Source: CALLPQ01 sp038531745 (lineage in GTDB: Bacteria; Pseudomonadota; Alphaproteobacteria; Caulobacterales; Parvularculaceae). Taken from it: DNA of 64,000 nt. The stretch is from NCBI GenBank assembly GCA_038531745.1, contig JBCBBJ010000015.1, forward strand, positions 4,299 to 68,298. The letters are read 5' to 3'. Shown one piece after another: positions 50,674-59,107 of the stretch; position 1 is the first letter of the stretch, and the number at the start of each line of letters is the position of its first letter. The notes under the pieces were generated by a model. The model saw only the letters and a list, made by a program, of their open reading frames with translations. It searched no databases and was not told the origin of the DNA. Made by a program: the position numbers and the translations under genes.

Positions 50674-52485
50674 ATGGCTGAAGAGACCAAAATACCGGCG
50701 CTTGCGTCCGGCCCACCGACAACATCAACACCCGATATTCTCGCAACATCAAATGACACAGATACCGGCGTTCAGCGTCGTGATTTGTTAAAAGGTGCCG
50801 CTGTTTTATCGACGCTCGCGGCAACAGCGTGTTCTGACGCGCCATCTTTTATGATTGATCCGCCGGTACAGGCCGAAACGCCGCTTACCGGCATGACTTT
50901 CGGCGAAGCACCGGCCGAACGCATGGCAAGTTTTGTAAATTTGCGCACGTCCAACGCGCAGCGCCAAGGTGGCCGTTTCCCTGCTGACGTTCAAAGCAAT
51001 AATGGCGACGAGTCCCTTTATGCCGACTTCCGCGGCAGCTTTTCCAAATCCTTGGCGCATAATGAGTTCGGCGAAGTGGAAATGGACAGCTACAATAGCT
51101 TCCTGACTGCCTTAAATAGCCGGGACCCAGCCGACTTTGATAATATCATTGTCGGTGAGCCTAATAATCCTAGTCGGATTCCGCTGGTGGCCCCGCAAGC
51201 GGCGTTTTCCTTTGATCAATCGGCCCTCGACAGCAATGGCTACCGGATGGATGTGGCACCGGCATTTGCCAGTGCGGAAACCGCAGCCGAGATGGCCGAG
51301 CTTTATTGGTATGCGCTCACCCGTGATGTGCCGCTTTCGCAATACAATACCGATGCAACCATTGCCGCCGCCGCCACAGAGCTGAATGGTCTCTCGCGCA
51401 GCGATATCTTCCCCAATGATAATGGTACCGTCACACCAGCCACGATTTTCCGTGGTACGTTTGCGGGTGCTGAAGTGGGCCCGCTGGTCAGCCAGATGCT
51501 CTACCAGCCGTTTAATTTTGGCCTTTTGGAAGTTGAGCAGCGTTACGATACCCCAACGCCCGGTACCGCCAACCAGTTCATGACCGACTATGATGAGTGG
51601 CTGAACATTCAGCGCGGCGGCGCGCCTGCGGGTTCGACGCAGTTCCGAGGCTCAAAGCGCTTTATTGCGACGATGCGTGACCTTGGCGAATTCGTCCATA
51701 TCGATTTCCCCGTGCAATCGCCGCTCTATTCGCTGTTCATCCTTTTGGGCTATGGCCCCGATGCTGTCGACCCGAATATTCCGTATGCTGCCGTCGCCAG
51801 CACGGCGGGGGCAACCCAGCAAGCCTTCACCAGCTTTGGTGGTGGTGGTCTTCCCCACCTCGTGGCACAAGGCCCCCGGATCGGCCTTCTTGGGGCGTGG
51901 TTCCAGAAATGGGCTGCACACAGACGGTTGCGTCCCGAGGTTTATGCCGGCCGTATCAATAACCAACTGCGCGGTCGCCGGTCCTACGACATCAACCAGG
52001 AAATCCTCGATTCAGAGGCACTCGACCGCATCATCATGCAGGCGGGCATGACCAGTGATGACCGGGCACTTCTGCCCATGGGCTATCCAGAAGGCTCACC
52101 GGCGCACCCGGCCTATCCGGGCGGTCACTCAACTTTTGCGGCGGCGGGGGCAACCATCTGTAAAGCGCTCTTCAACGAGGATTTCGTCATCCCTAACCCG
52201 GTTGAGCCCGATGCCTCCGGCTCCGTTCTGAACCCCTACACAGGTCCCGACCTGACCATTGGCGGTGAATTGAACAAGCTGGTGGGCAACATCACCCACG
52301 GCCGCGATGCCATGGGGATGCATTGGCGCTCCGATGGTCGCGGTAACTTCATCGGCGAAAACGTGGCCATTACGCTGCTGTGTGACTACTCAACAACGTA
52401 TAATGACGAATTCGACGGCTTCCAGCTGACCCGGTTTAATGGCGAGCGTATCCGTATCGTCAACGGGTCTGTCCTTGCCGCCTAA
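50674..52485 (+). CDS. Vanadium-dependent haloperoxidase, Tat-exported (copy 2)
   Basis: A 603-residue paralogue of the preceding gene, aligning along most of its length. The Tat-type signal is QRRDLLKGAAVLSTLAATAC, with a possible lipobox-like TAC, so it could be lipid-anchored. Vanadate-site residues: K412...R420-P421 in KWAAHRRLRPE, H485 in YPGGHSTF, R544...H550 in GRDAMGMHWRSDG. AGGAAC precedes the ATG. The two copies differ most in the first 70 residues and in surface loops, so they may differ in location or halide preference. It ends before a hairpin terminator. Confidence 0.93.
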   Translation: MAEETKIPALASGPPTTSTPDILATSNDTDTGVQRRDLLKGAAVLSTLAATACSDAPSFMIDPPVQAETPLTGMTFGEAPAERMASFVNLRTSNAQRQGGRFPADVQSNNGDESLYADFRGSFSKSLAHNEFGEVEMDSYNSFLTALNSRDPADFDNIIVGEPNNPSRIPLVAPQAAFSFDQSALDSNGYRMDVAPAFASAETAAEMAELYWYALTRDVPLSQYNTDATIAAAATELNGLSRSDIFPNDNGTVTPATIFRGTFAGAEVGPLVSQMLYQPFNFGLLEVEQRYDTPTPGTANQFMTDYDEWLNIQRGGAPAGSTQFRGSKRFIATMRDLGEFVHIDFPVQSPLYSLFILLGYGPDAVDPNIPYAAVASTAGATQQAFTSFGGGGLPHLVAQGPRIGLLGAWFQKWAAHRRLRPEVYAGRINNQLRGRRSYDINQEILDSEALDRIIMQAGMTSDDRALLPMGYPEGSPAHPAYPGGHSTFAAAGATICKALFNEDFVIPNPVEPDASGSVLNPYTGPDLTIGGELNKLVGNITHGRDAMGMHWRSDGRGNFIGENVAITLLCDYSTTYNDEFDGFQLTRFNGERIRIVNGSVLAA

Positions 52486-52510
52486 TTCCACTAGGCAAAT
52501 ACTCACTATC

Positions 52511-52548
52511 GAAAACGCCATTGCCCGAAAGAGCAGTGGCGTTTTCAA
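52511..52548 (+). terminator. Hairpin terminator after haloperoxidase copy 2
   Basis: GAAAACGCCATTGC (52511-52524) pairs with GCAGTGGCGTTTTC (52533-52546) over 14 bases with one G-U pair. The four T residues in the right arm and the A-run in the left arm would allow it to work in both directions. Confidence 0.7.
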
Positions 52549-52549
52549 T

Positions 52550-52576
52550 TGGGGGGGATTTGAACCACCCGACTGC
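52550..52576 (-). other. Fragment resembling the T arm of tRNA-Phe
   Basis: Read on the minus strand, this stretch gives TGGTTCAAATCC flanked by G and C runs, as in a tRNA T arm. The same 14 bases (GGATTTGAACCACC on the plus strand) occur in tRNA-Phe 370 bases away. The rest of a tRNA is not visible. It may be a leftover from an integration event or coincidence. Confidence 0.3.
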
Positions 52577-52611
52577 CAATGCTGTCACCAGGGCATGTTC
52601 GTTTCAATCGT

Positions 52612-52656
52612 CTTAGAGCACGGGACTGTATCGTTGAGGCAGTCCCGTGCTCTAAG
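52612..52656. repeat. 17-bp perfect inverted repeat
   Basis: CTTAGAGCACGGGACTG (52612-52628) and its exact reverse complement (52640-52656) surround an 11-base loop. No T tract follows. It sits in the gene-free region between the haloperoxidase terminator and tRNA-Phe, next to a second inverted repeat. Function is unknown. Confidence 0.7.
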
Positions 52657-52722
52657 TCCTTGATTTCGCGTCGCTACCAGCCAAACCGGTGAGCCACTTT
52701 GGCGGCGCGATGCTATAGGCTT

Positions 52723-52823
52723 CCATCCTTCGAGACGACCGCTTACGCGCTCCCCTCAGGATTAGGAATTTGTGGAGAAACCTCATCCTGAGGAGCCCGC
52801 AGGGCGTCTCGAAGGACGAAGGT
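52723..52823. repeat. Dispersed palindromic element (TCCTTCGAGACG ... CGTCTCGAAGGA)
   Basis: A 12-bp perfect inverted repeat (52726-52737 with 52805-52816) encloses a second palindromic core with CTCAGG and CTCATCCTGAGGAG. This CCTTCGAGACG/CTCAGGATGAGG pattern is, as I recall, very common between genes of many alphaproteobacteria. Here it lies before tRNA-Phe. Confidence 0.7.
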
Positions 52824-52923
52824 TTTTGAATAGAATTGAGCCGGAAGTGCTCCGGAAAAATAAGGGTGTTCCCCGCGCCATCCGTCGGAAATTGTTTTTC
52901 GCCGGTACGGACATTTTGCGAGG

Positions 52924-52999
<76 letters not shown>

Positions 53000-53193
53000 G
53001 GGTGCCGTATCCAAAGGATTAGGCGGCAAGTCACGGGCAAACACGCGCCTCGCGAGCCCCGGGTCTTAGCCAACGGCGGGCCGATTGTCCATTGGCTTTA
53101 TGGGGCCGGGTAGAAGAAATTTCCTTCCTGCGGCATAGGATGCTTTTCAGGCGGGAAGGGCATTTTTTCACGCGGGGGCGGGACTTCGATGCC

Positions 53194-54081
53194 TTAGCCG
53201 CCACAACCGCCGCCGCAGCCACCACCACAGCCGCTATCGCCGCCGCCATTGTCGCCGCTGCTACTGTCTTTCCCGGTACCGCTATTTACGGACCCACCGG
53301 TGGCCCCATTGCCCGACCGGGATGATGTGCGCGTTGCAGTGGCAGAAAGAAGACCAATCAGCAAGAGGAGACAACCGATAGCGACGAGTGCTTTGGGATT
53401 TGCGCGCAGCGCTTCGAAGGTTTGTGCTGCGCCGCCTGTTTGTGCCGTTGCTGCCACCAGAAATACCGTGGTGGCTGCCCCTGTGAGCGTACCGCCGATA
53501 CCGGCCACAAGGGTCGCGAGGGATCGGTTGCGCGCCGCTGGCTTCGACATTTGACGCATATCCACACGGCGCATATGCGGAGCCGCGGCAAACCGTTCGG
53601 CACTTTCCGGCCAAATATCTGCCGATGGCAACTCGCCAAAAAACTGTTCATAGGAGGCGAGGGTTTTGGCGTAATTGTCCGCATACCGCGTACGCTCTGA
53701 CGGTCCGCCCAGGGTTGGCCCATGGTGTAAAGGCGCGCCCAGCGCCTCGGCAAAGGGACCCCAATAATGCCGGGTATAGGTAAGATGCAGATGCCAGGCC
53801 TGATCAACCGCATCGGACGGCGTCACCTCATGGCCAGCAACGCGGGCAAGAAACGCAAAACGGCGATATTCTGTGACCACGCGTGCTGCAAATGCCGGTG
53901 ACCAGTTATTGTCTCGCGCCAGACGATCAGCAAAACAAAACTGTGCCGCGGGTGCGTCAAAACTCAGGGTGCTAAGCCGGGACCAAAGACCCGCATGGGG
54001 CGCCATAGCGGTTGGTAGAGATTGCAGTACCGCTCCATCGTCGGAGCCTTGATCACCAATATTAACAAGAAAATTGCTCAT
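53194..54081 (-). CDS. Glycine-rich domain (GRDP/DUF1399-like) membrane protein with Cys-Gly tail
   Basis: A 295-residue protein. Residues about 35-165 form the glycine-rich-domain-like region with the invariant DAVDQAWHLHLTYTRHYWG and FCFADRLARDN. Two membrane helices follow (about 190-215 and 228-250), then a very low-complexity tail of Ser/Gly ending GCGGGCGGGCGG. The domain and tail are similar to those of the TIGR04222-type membrane proteins. Function is unknown. GAGGAG supports the start at 54081; the frame could extend to 54135. It is divergent from queF with a 176-base gap. Confidence 0.75.
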   Translation of the reverse strand: MSNFLVNIGDQGSDDGAVLQSLPTAMAPHAGLWSRLSTLSFDAPAAQFCFADRLARDNNWSPAFAARVVTEYRRFAFLARVAGHEVTPSDAVDQAWHLHLTYTRHYWGPFAEALGAPLHHGPTLGGPSERTRYADNYAKTLASYEQFFGELPSADIWPESAERFAAAPHMRRVDMRQMSKPAARNRSLATLVAGIGGTLTGAATTVFLVAATAQTGGAAQTFEALRANPKALVAIGCLLLLIGLLSATATRTSSRSGNGATGGSVNSGTGKDSSSGDNGGGDSGCGGGCGGGCGG

Positions 54082-54257
54082 CGTTTTACTCCTCTCCTCG
54101 CCGGTGGGATGTGGGGAGTATCGACCAGATGTCAAGTTTCCTTGTCAATTTTGATGGGGCCGTGCTCTCCACCGGTCCTGTCTCTATAAACTGCGAATTG
54201 CGGGGCCAGGACAAACGCCGTAGAAGCGCTGGCATCCCCGCAGGCAGAGACTTGATT

Positions 54258-54752
54258 ATGGCGAAGACCCCAACTGAAAACCCCGTTCGCGATGCGTCAG
54301 GCACCAACGATTTGACCCAACTGGGGCAGATACAGGCTGGACCCGCAACACCGGAAGAAGCGGTGCTGGAGACCGTACCAAACCCGCGCCCCCGGGCGCT
54401 TTATCTGGCGCGGTTTGTGTGTCCGGAATTCACGTCCCTGTGTCCGGTAACAGCGCAGCCGGATTTTGCTCATCTGGTGATTGATTATGCACCGGACGAA
54501 AAGCTCGTGGAATCAAAGTCTTTAAAGCTTTTTCTCGGCGCTTTTCGGAACCATGGCGGCTTTCATGAGGACTGTACGGTGATGGTTGCCGAGCGCATCG
54601 TTGCGGCCACAAAACCCCGCTGGCTGCGGATTGGCGGCTATTGGTATCCGCGCGGCGGTATTCCCATCGATGTGTTCTGGCAGACAGGAACGCCCCCAGA
54701 GGGGTTGTGGGTTCCTGGTCAGGGGGTGCCCCCTTACCGTGGTCGAGGATAA
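54258..54752 (+). CDS. queF: NADPH-dependent preQ0 reductase (7-cyano-7-deazaguanine reductase)
   Basis: A 164-residue type I QueF (YkvM-like) with the T-fold. The catalytic Cys is C62 in EFTSLCPVT and the Asp at about residue 69, and ESKSLKLFLGAFRNHGGFHED carries the NADPH-side motif with the Glu and His of QueF. It reduces preQ0 to preQ1 in queuosine biosynthesis. The ribosome site is weak (GCAGAGAC). The upstream GTCCTG/CAGGAC inverted repeat around 54175-54212 flanks a TATAAA; I could not match it to a preQ1 riboswitch. Confidence 0.93.
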   Translation: MAKTPTENPVRDASGTNDLTQLGQIQAGPATPEEAVLETVPNPRPRALYLARFVCPEFTSLCPVTAQPDFAHLVIDYAPDEKLVESKSLKLFLGAFRNHGGFHEDCTVMVAERIVAATKPRWLRIGGYWYPRGGIPIDVFWQTGTPPEGLWVPGQGVPPYRGRG

Positions 54753-54774
54753 AGGGTAGGCGGATGAAGACCGG

Positions 54775-55383
54775 TTAACGCTCGCCGCCAAGCATATCTT
54801 CAACCTGGCCAAGCCGTTCTTTGCCAAAGAACATTTCCTCACCCACGAAAAACGTTGGTAAGCCGAAAATACCGCGTGCCACGGCTGTTTCAGTTGCCGA
54901 TTTTAGCGCCTCTTTAATGGACGCGTCTTGCGTTGCCGCGAGTAGGCCGGCTCCATCAAAGCCGAGTTCCGTCAGGGTACGCACAAAGATATCTGCATCA
55001 TCCATTTTTCGGTCAAGCTCCCACATCGCCCGCATGCCTGCGTTCAAGAACGCTTGCAGAAGGTCTTGATCATCAAAGGTCATGGCGGCGCGCATAAGCA
55101 TCAGGGTGTTTACCGGAAAGCTACTGTTCATTTTGAAAGCGCTTAGCTGATGCCGGGCAATAAATCGCTGAACTTCGAGCATTTCATAGGCAACCTTGCC
55201 CTTCACCGAGGCAAAGGCAACCATGGGTGCCTGGTTGTTTGTCCCCCGAAAAATGCCACCCAGAAGCGCAGGTTTTAGAACAATCTCTGCCTCACACCGT
55301 GCGCACACGGATGGTAACACTTTATGGGCAAAATAGGCGTTTGGACTGGCAAAATCAAAATAGAAGTCGACGCTTTTGGTCAT
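54775..55383 (-). CDS. DsbA-family 2-hydroxychromene-2-carboxylate isomerase-like protein
   Basis: A 202-residue thioredoxin-fold protein of the HCCA isomerase/DsbA family (kappa-class GST-like). The N-terminal FYFDFASPNAYFAH carries the glutathione-binding Ser of the family and replaces the usual CxxC. GIFGLPTFFVGEEMFFGKERL near the C-terminus is highly typical. It probably handles aromatic-ring catabolic intermediates or serves as a glutathione-dependent isomerase. AAAGGAC precedes the start. It overlaps nothing, and is 50 bases from the SDR gene reading the same way. Confidence 0.88.
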   Translation of the reverse strand: MTKSVDFYFDFASPNAYFAHKVLPSVCARCEAEIVLKPALLGGIFRGTNNQAPMVAFASVKGKVAYEMLEVQRFIARHQLSAFKMNSSFPVNTLMLMRAAMTFDDQDLLQAFLNAGMRAMWELDRKMDDADIFVRTLTELGFDGAGLLAATQDASIKEALKSATETAVARGIFGLPTFFVGEEMFFGKERLGQVEDMLGGER

Positions 55384-55432
55384 GGCAGAGGTCCTTTTAT
55401 CGTTATCACGCTGGCGGCTATGTCGTTGTGGC

Positions 55433-56185
55433 CTACCATTTTTCCTTCCACGGTCGCAGGTCCAATTCATGGGTCCAGGCCGTGCGGCGTTGATTATGGA
55501 CCATCACATAGGATGCGGCGATATCGTCAGGCTGGAGGAGGGCATCCTCCTTACGCCGATCATCGGCATCGGGAAAATTGTCCCGGATAAAGGCTGAATC
55601 AATCGCGCCATCAATAATGATATGCGCCACATGAATATTGTGGGGCCCTAACTCGCGGGCCATAGATTGAGCGAGGGCACGCAGGCCGTGTTTTGCGCTG
55701 GCAAAAGCGCTGAAGCCGGACCTGCCGCGCACGCTCGCCGTGGCGCCCGTGAAAATAATAGTGCCGCGCTTGCGGGGGATCATGCGTTGGGCGACTTCGC
55801 GCCCCGTCAGAAAGCCGGCAAAGCAGGCCATTTCCCAAACCTTGCGAAAGACCCGCGCACTCGTGTCGGTTATGGGAAAAAACACGTTGGCACCGATATT
55901 GAAAATCGCAACATCAATCGTTGCGATGTCCGTTTCGATTTTTTCAACCAAACCCGCCATAGCTTCTTCATCGCGGGCATCGGCAGGCATCGCAACGGCC
56001 CGCCCACCGGCCTCGCGGATTGACCGGGCGAGGGCCTCCAACGCATCGGTATGGCGCGGGCGGCGCACAAGGCAGGCAATATGCCCCTCGCGGGCAAAGG
56101 CCCGGGCAATCGCTGCGCCCGTTGCGTCACCCGCGCCGACGATTAGGCACGCTCTGTCATCAATATCTTTGGCGGTGTGCGTCAT
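55433..56185 (-). CDS. SDR-family oxidoreductase lacking the canonical catalytic Tyr
   Basis: A 250-residue short-chain dehydrogenase. The Rossmann motif GAGDATGAAIARAFA and NIGANV (for NAG) are present. The active-site YxxxK is F161-A-S-A-K165: the catalytic Tyr is replaced by Phe. The usual Ser 13 residues before is an Ala in GATASVRG. The fold is therefore intact but normal proton transfer is not possible. ARELGPHNIHVAHIIIDG follows as usual for an atypical SDR group. It may be a non-redox binding protein or use another acid. It reads in the same direction as the DsbA-like gene. Confidence 0.85.
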   Translation of the reverse strand: MTHTAKDIDDRACLIVGAGDATGAAIARAFAREGHIACLVRRPRHTDALEALARSIREAGGRAVAMPADARDEEAMAGLVEKIETDIATIDVAIFNIGANVFFPITDTSARVFRKVWEMACFAGFLTGREVAQRMIPRKRGTIIFTGATASVRGRSGFSAFASAKHGLRALAQSMARELGPHNIHVAHIIIDGAIDSAFIRDNFPDADDRRKEDALLQPDDIAASYVMVHNQRRTAWTHELDLRPWKEKW

Positions 56186-56327
56186 TCGGCGAACCCCCGG
56201 TGCGTGTTTAAGAGCAGGTTGGTTGCCAAGACCATGTCAGTTATGGTGAGTGGGAACAAAGGGTTTGTGCAGTATCGCGAGGCCTTCAAACCTGTGCCTG
56301 ATTGAGCGGGCTGAAAGGACTGTTCCT

Positions 56328-57308
56328 ATGCGAACAAATACGCAAAAAAGAAGCTTGGCTAGCGCAATCGTTCTGGCTTTGTGCCCAATCATTTTTGACA
56401 GCAACCCCGCCGGGGCGCAGGCATTGGCCGGCAAACGCGCGCCCTCGCAGATTATTGCCACTGCACCGGACGACCAGTGGCGTACCGTTAATCCGGCAAA
56501 ACTCGTTGTGATGGAGTTGTCACGGGGCCGGGTTATCATTGAGCTGTCCGATCGCCTTGCGCCAAACCATGTGGGGCAAATGCAAAATCTCGTCAAAGGG
56601 GGATTTTACGATGGCTTGTCTTTTTACCGAGTGATTGAGGGGTTTGTTGCCCAGGGGGGTGATCCTTTTGAGGAACGCGTCGTGCCCGATGGCGTTAAAG
56701 AAAATCTCGTGGCGGAAATTGAACATCTTCTCATGGAAGATGAAGCGGATGTTGATTCCGTTTTGCCTGGCTTCGCTAATGCCGGCGACGGCTACGCTCA
56801 AACCGCCACCGGCTGGCTCGATGGTATCCCCATAGGAGTGGAGTGGACAAACTCAATTTATAGGCGATGGCCGCTGCATTGCACCGGTGCTTTTGCGTTT
56901 GGGCGCAATAATGATCCCGATAGTGCCAGTACAGAGTTTTATATCACGCTTCAGCCGCAGCGCTATCTTGACCGCAATCTGACGATTTTTGGCCGCGTGA
57001 TTGATGGTATGGATCATATCCAAGCGCTCACCCGTCAGCTGCCTCCGGAAGATGAGACCGATCCGCTAGGAGATGAAATTCGTCGCGTCTGGATGGGTGA
57101 TGCGCCACCAGAAGGTGAAACAACCCCCGTCTGGCAGGTGTTCCGCACCGACAACGCGCTGTTTGCTGACTATGTGGAATCGCGGCGCAACCGGCCGGAG
57201 GCGTTTTTCTTTTATCGCCCAAACCATGTTGATGTGTGCCAAGTGACAATTCCGGTGCGTATGGCGTCGCCTGCCAATAATACTGTGTCCGCTAAGCCCA
57301 ACGAATAA
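56328..57308 (+). CDS. Exported cyclophilin-type peptidyl-prolyl isomerase
   Basis: A 326-residue protein. The signal peptide (about residues 1-31, ending GAQA) directs it to the periplasm. The cyclophilin domain (about residues 55-240) has NLVKGGFYDGLSFYRVIEGFVAQGGDP and, later, AFAFGRNNDPDSASTEFYITLQPQRYLDRN. An extra acidic segment (about 125-150) interrupts the domain and a C-terminal extension of about 75 residues follows. Periplasmic PPIases assist folding of outer-membrane proteins. AAAGGACTG precedes the ATG. It begins an operon with the Nudix and cysE genes. Confidence 0.9.
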   Translation: MRTNTQKRSLASAIVLALCPIIFDSNPAGAQALAGKRAPSQIIATAPDDQWRTVNPAKLVVMELSRGRVIIELSDRLAPNHVGQMQNLVKGGFYDGLSFYRVIEGFVAQGGDPFEERVVPDGVKENLVAEIEHLLMEDEADVDSVLPGFANAGDGYAQTATGWLDGIPIGVEWTNSIYRRWPLHCTGAFAFGRNNDPDSASTEFYITLQPQRYLDRNLTIFGRVIDGMDHIQALTRQLPPEDETDPLGDEIRRVWMGDAPPEGETTPVWQVFRTDNALFADYVESRRNRPEAFFFYRPNHVDVCQVTIPVRMASPANNTVSAKPNE

Positions 57309-57324
57309 GGATGCGGTGACGACT

Positions 57325-57957
57325 ATGTCAAAGCGGTTTCCCCATCAACTTGGTCCGTGGACGGTACAAACGACACAGACCCGCTACGAGAATCCATGGA
57401 TCAGGGTTGAACATTCCGAAGTGATCCATCCCGATGGGACGCCCGGGCTTTATGGTGTGATCCGGTTCGCAAACCTTGCCATTGGCGTGTTACCCATCGA
57501 CGAGACCGGCCATGTGTGGCTTGTGGGGCAGCATCGGTTTCCCGCTGATGCCTATAGCTGGGAATTGCCTGAAGGGGGCAGTCCGAAGGATGAAGACCCG
57601 CTTATGGGGGCGCGGCGCGAGCTAAAAGAAGAAACCGGATATTCCGCAGCGCATTGGAGCGAATTGGCGCGGTTCACCATTTCGAATTCCGTCACCGATG
57701 AGGAGGCTGTCTGCTATATCGCGGCCGGCCTTAGTCCCGGCCAAAGCGCACCCGATGCATCAGAAGATCTAAAGGTAAAACGCGTCCCCTTCAAAAGCCT
57801 CTATGATGAGGTGTTGAATGGCACCATTACCGACAGCTTGACCATTATTATGACCCTGATGGCTGTGCAAAAGGCCTTGCGGGGCGACCTGCCGCCCGCC
57901 ATATCTATGCTTATTCGGCGGCAGATCAATGACAATGTCGCCAGCCCAACTGGTTGA
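57325..57957 (+). CDS. Nudix hydrolase (ADP-ribose pyrophosphatase-like)
   Basis: A protein of about 210 residues with an intact Nudix box GGSPKDEDPLMGARRELKEETGY (about residues 82-104; Gx5Ex7REUxEExGU). The surrounding sequence (VLPIDETGHVWLVGQHRFP) fits ADP-ribose/NADH-type hydrolases. ATG 57325 is used, but a GTG at 57316 four bases after AAGGA is a real alternative. It lies between the cyclophilin and cysE and overlaps no gene. Confidence 0.88.
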   Translation: MSKRFPHQLGPWTVQTTQTRYENPWIRVEHSEVIHPDGTPGLYGVIRFANLAIGVLPIDETGHVWLVGQHRFPADAYSWELPEGGSPKDEDPLMGARRELKEETGYSAAHWSELARFTISNSVTDEEAVCYIAAGLSPGQSAPDASEDLKVKRVPFKSLYDEVLNGTITDSLTIIMTLMAVQKALRGDLPPAISMLIRRQINDNVASPTG

Positions 57958-57965
57958 GGTTTTCT

Positions 57966-58835
57966 ATGGCCCAAAAATCGTCACCTTCCATGCCCAGTAA
58001 TGATGATCCGGTTACGGAGAACCTTGTTCTTGCCGATCGTGCCCAGGATGATACCGCGTTAACCATTGATCAGACCTGGGCGCGTATGCGGTTGGAGGCG
58101 GCAACCAATGCCGGGCTAGAGCCAAGTCTGGCGAGCTTTCTCCATGCAACTATCTTAAATCACAATAGTTTTCGCGCCGCGCTATCCTATCGTTTAGCGC
58201 AAAAGCTGTCCGATGCGGAAATGAACCCCATGGTCTGGCGCGAAGTCATTAGCGGCGCGTTCGATGACCAGCCGGATATTGTCCATGCGGCCCATGCTGA
58301 CCTTATCGCCTGCTTTGACCGCGACCCTGCCACATTCGAATATGTGCAGCCGTTTTTGTACCACAAAGGCTATCAGGGTTTGCAGGTGCAACGGCTTGCC
58401 AACTGGTTGTGGCGTCATGATCGCCGCTCGCTCGCGCTTTATGTGCAAAGCCGCATGTCTGAACTTTATAGCATCGATATTCATCCCCATGCGTCCTTTG
58501 GCCAGGGCGTTTTTATCGATCATGCCACAGGCGTTGTGATTGGCGAAACTACAATCGTTGAAGATAATGTTTCGATCCTGCAATCGGTCACGTTGGGCGG
58601 CACAGGTAAAGACAGCGGTGATCGGCACCCAAAAATCCGGGCCGGTGCGTTGATCAGTGTTGGGGCCAAAGTTCTCGGCAATATTGAAGTGGGGGCAGGG
58701 GCCAAAGTTGCCGCTGGCAGCGTCGTACTTAAGGATGTCCCTGCCGGATGCACCGTTGCCGGGGTGCCCGCAAAACTTGTGGGCGATTGCGCCAGTTGCG
58801 CGCCAGCAACCACCATGGATCAGGGCCTAGACTAA
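57966..58835 (+). CDS. cysE: Serine O-acetyltransferase
   Basis: A 289-residue enzyme with a helical N-terminal domain and a left-handed beta-helix of hexapeptide repeats. It makes O-acetylserine from serine and acetyl-CoA, the first step of cysteine synthesis. Identifying motifs are DIHPHASFGQGVFIDHATGVVIGETTIVEDNV and KIRAGALISVGAKVLGNIEVG. The C-terminus ends CASCAPATTMDQGLD with a Cys pair not usual in this enzyme. GAGG lies before the ATG. It follows the Nudix gene in the same operon. Confidence 0.95.
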   Translation: MAQKSSPSMPSNDDPVTENLVLADRAQDDTALTIDQTWARMRLEAATNAGLEPSLASFLHATILNHNSFRAALSYRLAQKLSDAEMNPMVWREVISGAFDDQPDIVHAAHADLIACFDRDPATFEYVQPFLYHKGYQGLQVQRLANWLWRHDRRSLALYVQSRMSELYSIDIHPHASFGQGVFIDHATGVVIGETTIVEDNVSILQSVTLGGTGKDSGDRHPKIRAGALISVGAKVLGNIEVGAGAKVAAGSVVLKDVPAGCTVAGVPAKLVGDCASCAPATTMDQGLD

Positions 58836-58986
58836 AAGTCAGAGCGCACCAAAGGCATCCAATAAAAGACTGGGCTCGTCACCGAGGTTTGGAAAGTAAC
58901 GCCTTACTGCGTCCCTGTTGCGATTGATTTCCTCGCCCAAGTCCTGCAATCCTTTTATTCGGTAGGGATAGTAAAGGGGACTTCAA

Positions 58987-59107
58987 ATGACCAACAACAT
59001 TGATCAGGGTGCGCCAGTAGCCACGCCTGTGCCTGAAAACAGGTGCCGGTCGTATAGGCGAGGCGAGCCAGTTTGGCGATGATGGCGAGCCCATAGCGGG
59101 ACAAAAA
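58987..59107 (+). other. Probable true N-terminal segment of the DUF898 gene, out of frame
   Basis: ATG 58987 is preceded by AAAGGGGAC at six bases, an excellent ribosome site. It encodes MTNNIDQGAPVATPVPEN before meeting stop TGA in its frame near 59081. In the neighbouring frame, open from 59021, KTGAGRIGEASQFGDDGEPIAGQK runs directly into the DUF898 protein. A one-base frameshift around 59021-59079, perhaps at GAAAACAGG, would join them. Confidence 0.6.

Noticed and set aside
52439..52663. Short protein downstream of haloperoxidase 2
   Set aside because: Overlaps the end of the enzyme gene, the terminator and the tRNA fragment; its sequence is the typical shadow of a tRNA T arm.
54130..54257. 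preQ1 riboswitch upstream of queF
   Set aside because: There is a GTCCTG/CAGGAC repeat, but no recognisable preQ1 aptamer consensus or A-rich tail.
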